The notes beneath the pieces are model-generated. The model saw only the letters and a list, made by a program, of their open reading frames with translations. It was not told where the DNA came from and made no database searches. Shown piece after piece: positions 5,933 through 8,259 of a stretch of 8,259 nt of DNA. Source of the stretch: Bacillota bacterium (lineage in GTDB: Bacteria > Bacillota > Clostridia > Christensenellales > SZUA-584). The position numbers were made by a program, and so were the translations under genes. The stretch is taken from assembly GCA_023396555.1 (NCBI GenBank), contig JAEWWC010000063.1, forward strand, positions 1 to 8,259. The letters run 5' to 3'. Positions within the stretch are counted from its first letter, which is position 1. Each line of letters starts with the position of its first letter.

Positions 5933-5939
5933 CGAAATT

Positions 5940-6569
5940 ATGGAAGAAATACTGACAATCACAGCCATTGAACCGCAAAAGAAGAAGAAAGACCGCTATA
6001 ATATCTACGCCAATGGCGAGTATGTCGCGTCGCTGGGGGCAGAGGCGGTTGTCAGGATGAACATGAAGACGGGCGCTGCCGTCAGCCAGAGTGCGCTGGA
6101 TGCGGCGGTGTTGGAGGACAATATACAGTACGCGTTCGACTGTGCCGTATCGCTGCTGTCGCACAGCATACGCACGCGGGGCGAGCTGGTGCAGCGTTTG
6201 CGCGAAAGGGGCATAGCGGACGCGGCCATTGAGCCCGCGATGGACAAGCTGGCCGCTTACGGCTATGTGGACGACGCAGACTATGCCAAAGAGTTTGTGC
6301 AGAGCGCCGTATCCGTGGGGCGCTGGGGGCGCATCGCCGTGTCACATCGGCTGCAGGAGAAGCGGCTGGACCGGGCGCTGATCGACGACGCGATGGCGGC
6401 TTACACCGACGAGGACGAGCGGCGCAACGCGCGGCGGCAGCTGGACTCTCTGATGAAGGGAACCATCGTCGACGAGCGCAAATTGCGGCAGAAGGCGTTC
6501 GCGGCGCTGACGCGGCACGGCTTTTCGTACGACACCATCAGTTCGTTGTTCTCGGAGGCGGACGAATGA
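5940..6569 (+). CDS. recX: RecX, RecA regulatory protein
   Basis: 209 residues, typical of RecX in Bacillota. The N-terminus (ILTITAIEPQKKKKDRYNIYANGEY) matches the opening beta region of clostridial RecX proteins. Three-helix RecX repeats follow: LLSHSIRTRGELVQRLRERGI (72-92) with MDKLAAYGYVDDADYAKEFV (101-120), the RecX hallmark GY-V/I-DD-x-x-YA; then GRWGRIAVSHRLQEKRLD (127-144); then ARRQLDSLM and FAALTRHGFSYDTI (187-200). RecX binds RecA filaments in the cytoplasm and modulates recombination and SOS activity. recA is not in the window. The ATG at 5940 gives the expected N-terminus, but no ribosome binding site precedes it; an in-frame ATG at 5898 also lacks one and would add non-family residues. 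It is the first gene of a coupled operon with birA. Confidence 0.93.
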   Translation: MEEILTITAIEPQKKKKDRYNIYANGEYVASLGAEAVVRMNMKTGAAVSQSALDAAVLEDNIQYAFDCAVSLLSHSIRTRGELVQRLRERGIADAAIEPAMDKLAAYGYVDDADYAKEFVQSAVSVGRWGRIAVSHRLQEKRLDRALIDDAMAAYTDEDERRNARRQLDSLMKGTIVDERKLRQKAFAALTRHGFSYDTISSLFSEADE

Positions 6570-7501
6570 GAGAGCAGATCTACCGGCGGCTGAAAGCAGC
6601 TGGCGGTTACATATCCGGCGAGGCGATCAGCGAACAGCTCGGCATCACGCGGGCGGCGCTGTGGAAGCACATCCGCGCGATGGAAGCGGACGGCGCAGCG
6701 ATTGGCAGTGCCAACAAACGCGGTTACAGGCTGGAGAGCCCGCCCGAAGTGCCGCGTGCTGAATACGTGGGCGCGCATATACGCCACGATATACCGCTGT
6801 TCTACCAGCCATCCACCGCGTCCACCAACGACGACGCCAAGGCGGCGGCGCGCGAACTGCAAACGGGCGTGTTCATCGCGGGCGAGCAGACGGCGGGCAA
6901 GGGCCGCAAGGGCCGCACATGGGTATCGGAGCCCCGAAGCGGCGTCTACATGTCGTTCCTCATGCGCCCGAAGACGATTCCTGAGCATATAGCCAGCCTG
7001 ACGCTGGCCGTGGCGGTGGCGATGTGCCGGGGCATCGAGAGCGTTTCGGACGCGTCCGCGCGCATCAAGTGGCCCAACGACATCATCGTGGACGATAAAA
7101 AGGCGGCGGGCATACTCACCGAGAGCATGCTCAATATGGACGGCGTGGACTACGTGGTCTGCGGCATCGGCGTCAATACGCAGGCACGGTTTGAGGGTGC
7201 TCTTGCCCAAACGGCGATCGGCGTGACCGCGAACGGCACGCTGCTGGCCGCGGCGATGATCGATCATTTTCTGGACGCTTACGAGGAGTTCGAGCTTCAT
7301 GGCCTCGCGCCGTTTATGGACGAGTTCCGCCGCCGGAGCGCAATAGCCGGCGCTATCACTGTTTCATCCGCCTCGGACAGCGAGACGGGTGAATTGATCG
7401 GCTTCGACGATGATGGCGCGCTGCTGCTGAATGTGAATGGCGAGACCCGGCGCTATGTAGCGGGCGAAGTATCTCTCAGAGGAGAAAAAGGCTATGTATA
7501 A
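6566..7501 (+). CDS. birA: BirA, bifunctional biotin-protein ligase and biotin operon repressor
   Basis: 311 residues, the normal length of class II BirA. Residues 1-57 form a winged helix (EQIYRRLKAAGGYISGEAIS, recognition part ITRAALWKHIRAMEADG, wing ANKRGYRL). The ligase domain runs from about 65 to 255: STN at 86-88, the biotin/ATP loop GKGRKGRTW (111-119), KWPND (168-172), K178-K179 followed by AGILTE, and GIGVN (200-204). The C-terminal SH3-like domain (about 262-306) has GELIGFDDDGALLL and GEVSLR. It makes biotinyl-AMP and transfers biotin to a lysine of carboxylase carrier domains. The winged helix suggests it also represses biotin genes, although no biotin operon is visible here. The ATG overlaps the recX TGA by 4 bases with GGAGG 7 bases upstream. 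Confidence 0.96.
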   Translation: MREQIYRRLKAAGGYISGEAISEQLGITRAALWKHIRAMEADGAAIGSANKRGYRLESPPEVPRAEYVGAHIRHDIPLFYQPSTASTNDDAKAAARELQTGVFIAGEQTAGKGRKGRTWVSEPRSGVYMSFLMRPKTIPEHIASLTLAVAVAMCRGIESVSDASARIKWPNDIIVDDKKAAGILTESMLNMDGVDYVVCGIGVNTQARFEGALAQTAIGVTANGTLLAAAMIDHFLDAYEEFELHGLAPFMDEFRRRSAIAGAITVSSASDSETGELIGFDDDGALLLNVNGETRRYVAGEVSLRGEKGYV

Positions 7502-8259
7502 CGGAAGCTTGACGGATATACCCAGCGTACTGGCCGGACACTATACGGACAGCGTGCACCTCACCGGCTGCAGCGTCGTGCTGCTCAAAGGCGGCGCGGT
7601 GGCAGGCGTGGATGTGCGCGGCAGCGCCCCCGGCACACGCGAGACGGATCTTCTGCGCCCTTGCAACACGGTGCAGCACGCGCACGCGATGCTGCTCTGC
7701 GGCGGCAGCGCCTTCGGGCTGGCCGCGGCGGACGGCGTGATGCGCTGGCTGGAGGAACGCGGCGAAGGCTTCGACACCGGCTACGCGCGCGTGCCCATCG
7801 TTCCCGCGGCGGTGCTGTACGACCTCGGCGTAGGCAGTGCCGCTGTTCGGCCTGACGCTGCATCCGGTTACTCGGCATGCCAGAACGCAAACGGCAAGCT
7901 GGAATCCGGTCCGTATGGAGCCGGTACCGGCGCAACTATCGGCAAGGCGGGCGGTCCCGATCGGATGGGGCGCGGCGGTTTCGGTACGGCGTCTATTACG
8001 CTGCCGGGAGGCGTCATCGTCGCAGCGGCGTTCGCGGTCAACGCGTTCGGCGATGTGTACGACCACACAACCGGCAAAAAGGTTGCGGGCATGGCAGGCG
8101 GGCCCGTAATGGATGCGCTTTTCAACGCCCCTCCGCCGGATATGTCCGGCCGCAACACCACGATCGGCATCGTGGGCACCAATGCCACGCTCACCAAGGA
8201 GCAGGCCAACAAGCTGGCCGCAATGGGACAGGACGGCATCGCGATGGTCGTCCGGCCCG
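7494..8259 (+). CDS. P1-family (DmpA/NylC-type) N-terminal nucleophile hydrolase, cut at window end
   Basis: 255 residues are visible and the frame is open at the right edge. The sequence fits the P1/S58 family of self-cleaving hydrolases: V-D-V-R-GSAPGTRETDLL (39-54), the glycine-rich LLCGGSAFGLAAADGVMRWLEERG (67-90), RVPIVPAAVLYDLGVG (99-114), GATIGKAGG (146-154) and AAFAVNAFGDVYD (178-190). The stretch R-N221-T222-T223-I-G corresponds to the site where family members cut themselves between Asn (or Gly) and Thr/Ser, releasing the nucleophile at the new N-terminus. Known members are aminopeptidases or amidases (DmpA, 6-aminohexanoate oligomer hydrolase NylC); the substrate here is unknown. 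No signal peptide is seen. The ATG lies 8 bases inside the end of birA with AGAGGAG 9 bases upstream, so it is co-translated with birA. Confidence 0.92.
   Translation, partial: MYNGSLTDIPSVLAGHYTDSVHLTGCSVVLLKGGAVAGVDVRGSAPGTRETDLLRPCNTVQHAHAMLLCGGSAFGLAAADGVMRWLEERGEGFDTGYARVPIVPAAVLYDLGVGSAAVRPDAASGYSACQNANGKLESGPYGAGTGATIGKAGGPDRMGRGGFGTASITLPGGVIVAAAFAVNAFGDVYDHTTGKKVAGMAGGPVMDALFNAPPPDMSGRNTTIGIVGTNATLTKEQANKLAAMGQDGIAMVVRP

Noticed and set aside
5781..5939. Upstream extension of the recX frame (in-frame ATGs at 5781 and 5898)
   Set aside because: The added residues are hydrophobic, do not match RecX N-termini, overlap the opposite coat gene for the first one, and no ribosome binding site precedes either ATG.
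6401..7300. A 299-codon open frame on the minus strand opposite birA
   Set aside because: It lies fully inside the recX/birA coding region, has a low-complexity Arg/Ala/His-rich composition typical of GC-rich antisense frames, and matches no family.
7476..8066. Antisense 196-codon frame opposite the P1 hydrolase
   Set aside because: The plus frame has strong family motifs throughout; the antisense frame is His/Arg/Ala-rich shadow sequence.

Overview
The window looks like chromosomal DNA of a spore-forming, moderately GC-rich member of the Bacillota, probably Clostridia-like. The evidence is a pair of Coat F-type spore coat genes, strong AGGAGG-type ribosome binding sites, sigma-A-like promoters, a PadR/HAAS-DUF1700/DUF4097 operon and a biotin ligase with an N-terminal winged helix. 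The species cannot be named from this sequence. Every stretch over 300 bases is coding. I saw no tRNA, rRNA, CRISPR array, transposase or phage gene.

Layout. The first 5.8 kb is read entirely from the minus strand, in several units. (a) 1603 to 1 is padR, then a HAAS/DUF1700 membrane protein, then a DUF4097 protein cut by the window edge. The three frames overlap by 8 and 4 bases. In front of padR is a duplicated promoter/operator unit, two copies 68 bp apart. (b) 3729 to 1842 is hflK-hflC, the SPFH membrane-protease regulator pair, closed by a clear intrinsic terminator at 1757-1785. (c) 4246 to 3872 is a small double zinc-ribbon protein with its own promoter and terminator. (d) 5211 to 4336 is a cysteine-rich protein whose parts resemble a DNRLRE domain followed by a DUF6385 domain. 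(e) 5833 to 5337 is two Coat F-like spore coat genes.

From 5940 the plus strand takes over with a coupled operon: recX, birA, and a P1-family (DmpA/NylC-type) self-processing hydrolase cut by the right edge. Junction overlaps are 4 and 8 bases. The divergent intergenic region (5834-5939) carries a TATAAT box placed so close to recX that the transcript is probably leaderless.

How the genes may work together. The padR operon is probably an autoregulated envelope-response unit. HflKC is membrane proteolysis control. The coat genes, and perhaps the cysteine-rich protein, point to spore surface assembly. The recX operon joins RecA modulation, biotin attachment/repression and a hydrolase with no obvious common pathway. 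I found no clearly new multi-gene system. The best leads are the duplicated padR promoter/operator, the cysteine-rich DNRLRE/DUF6385-like protein beside the coat genes, and the apparent leaderless start of recX.
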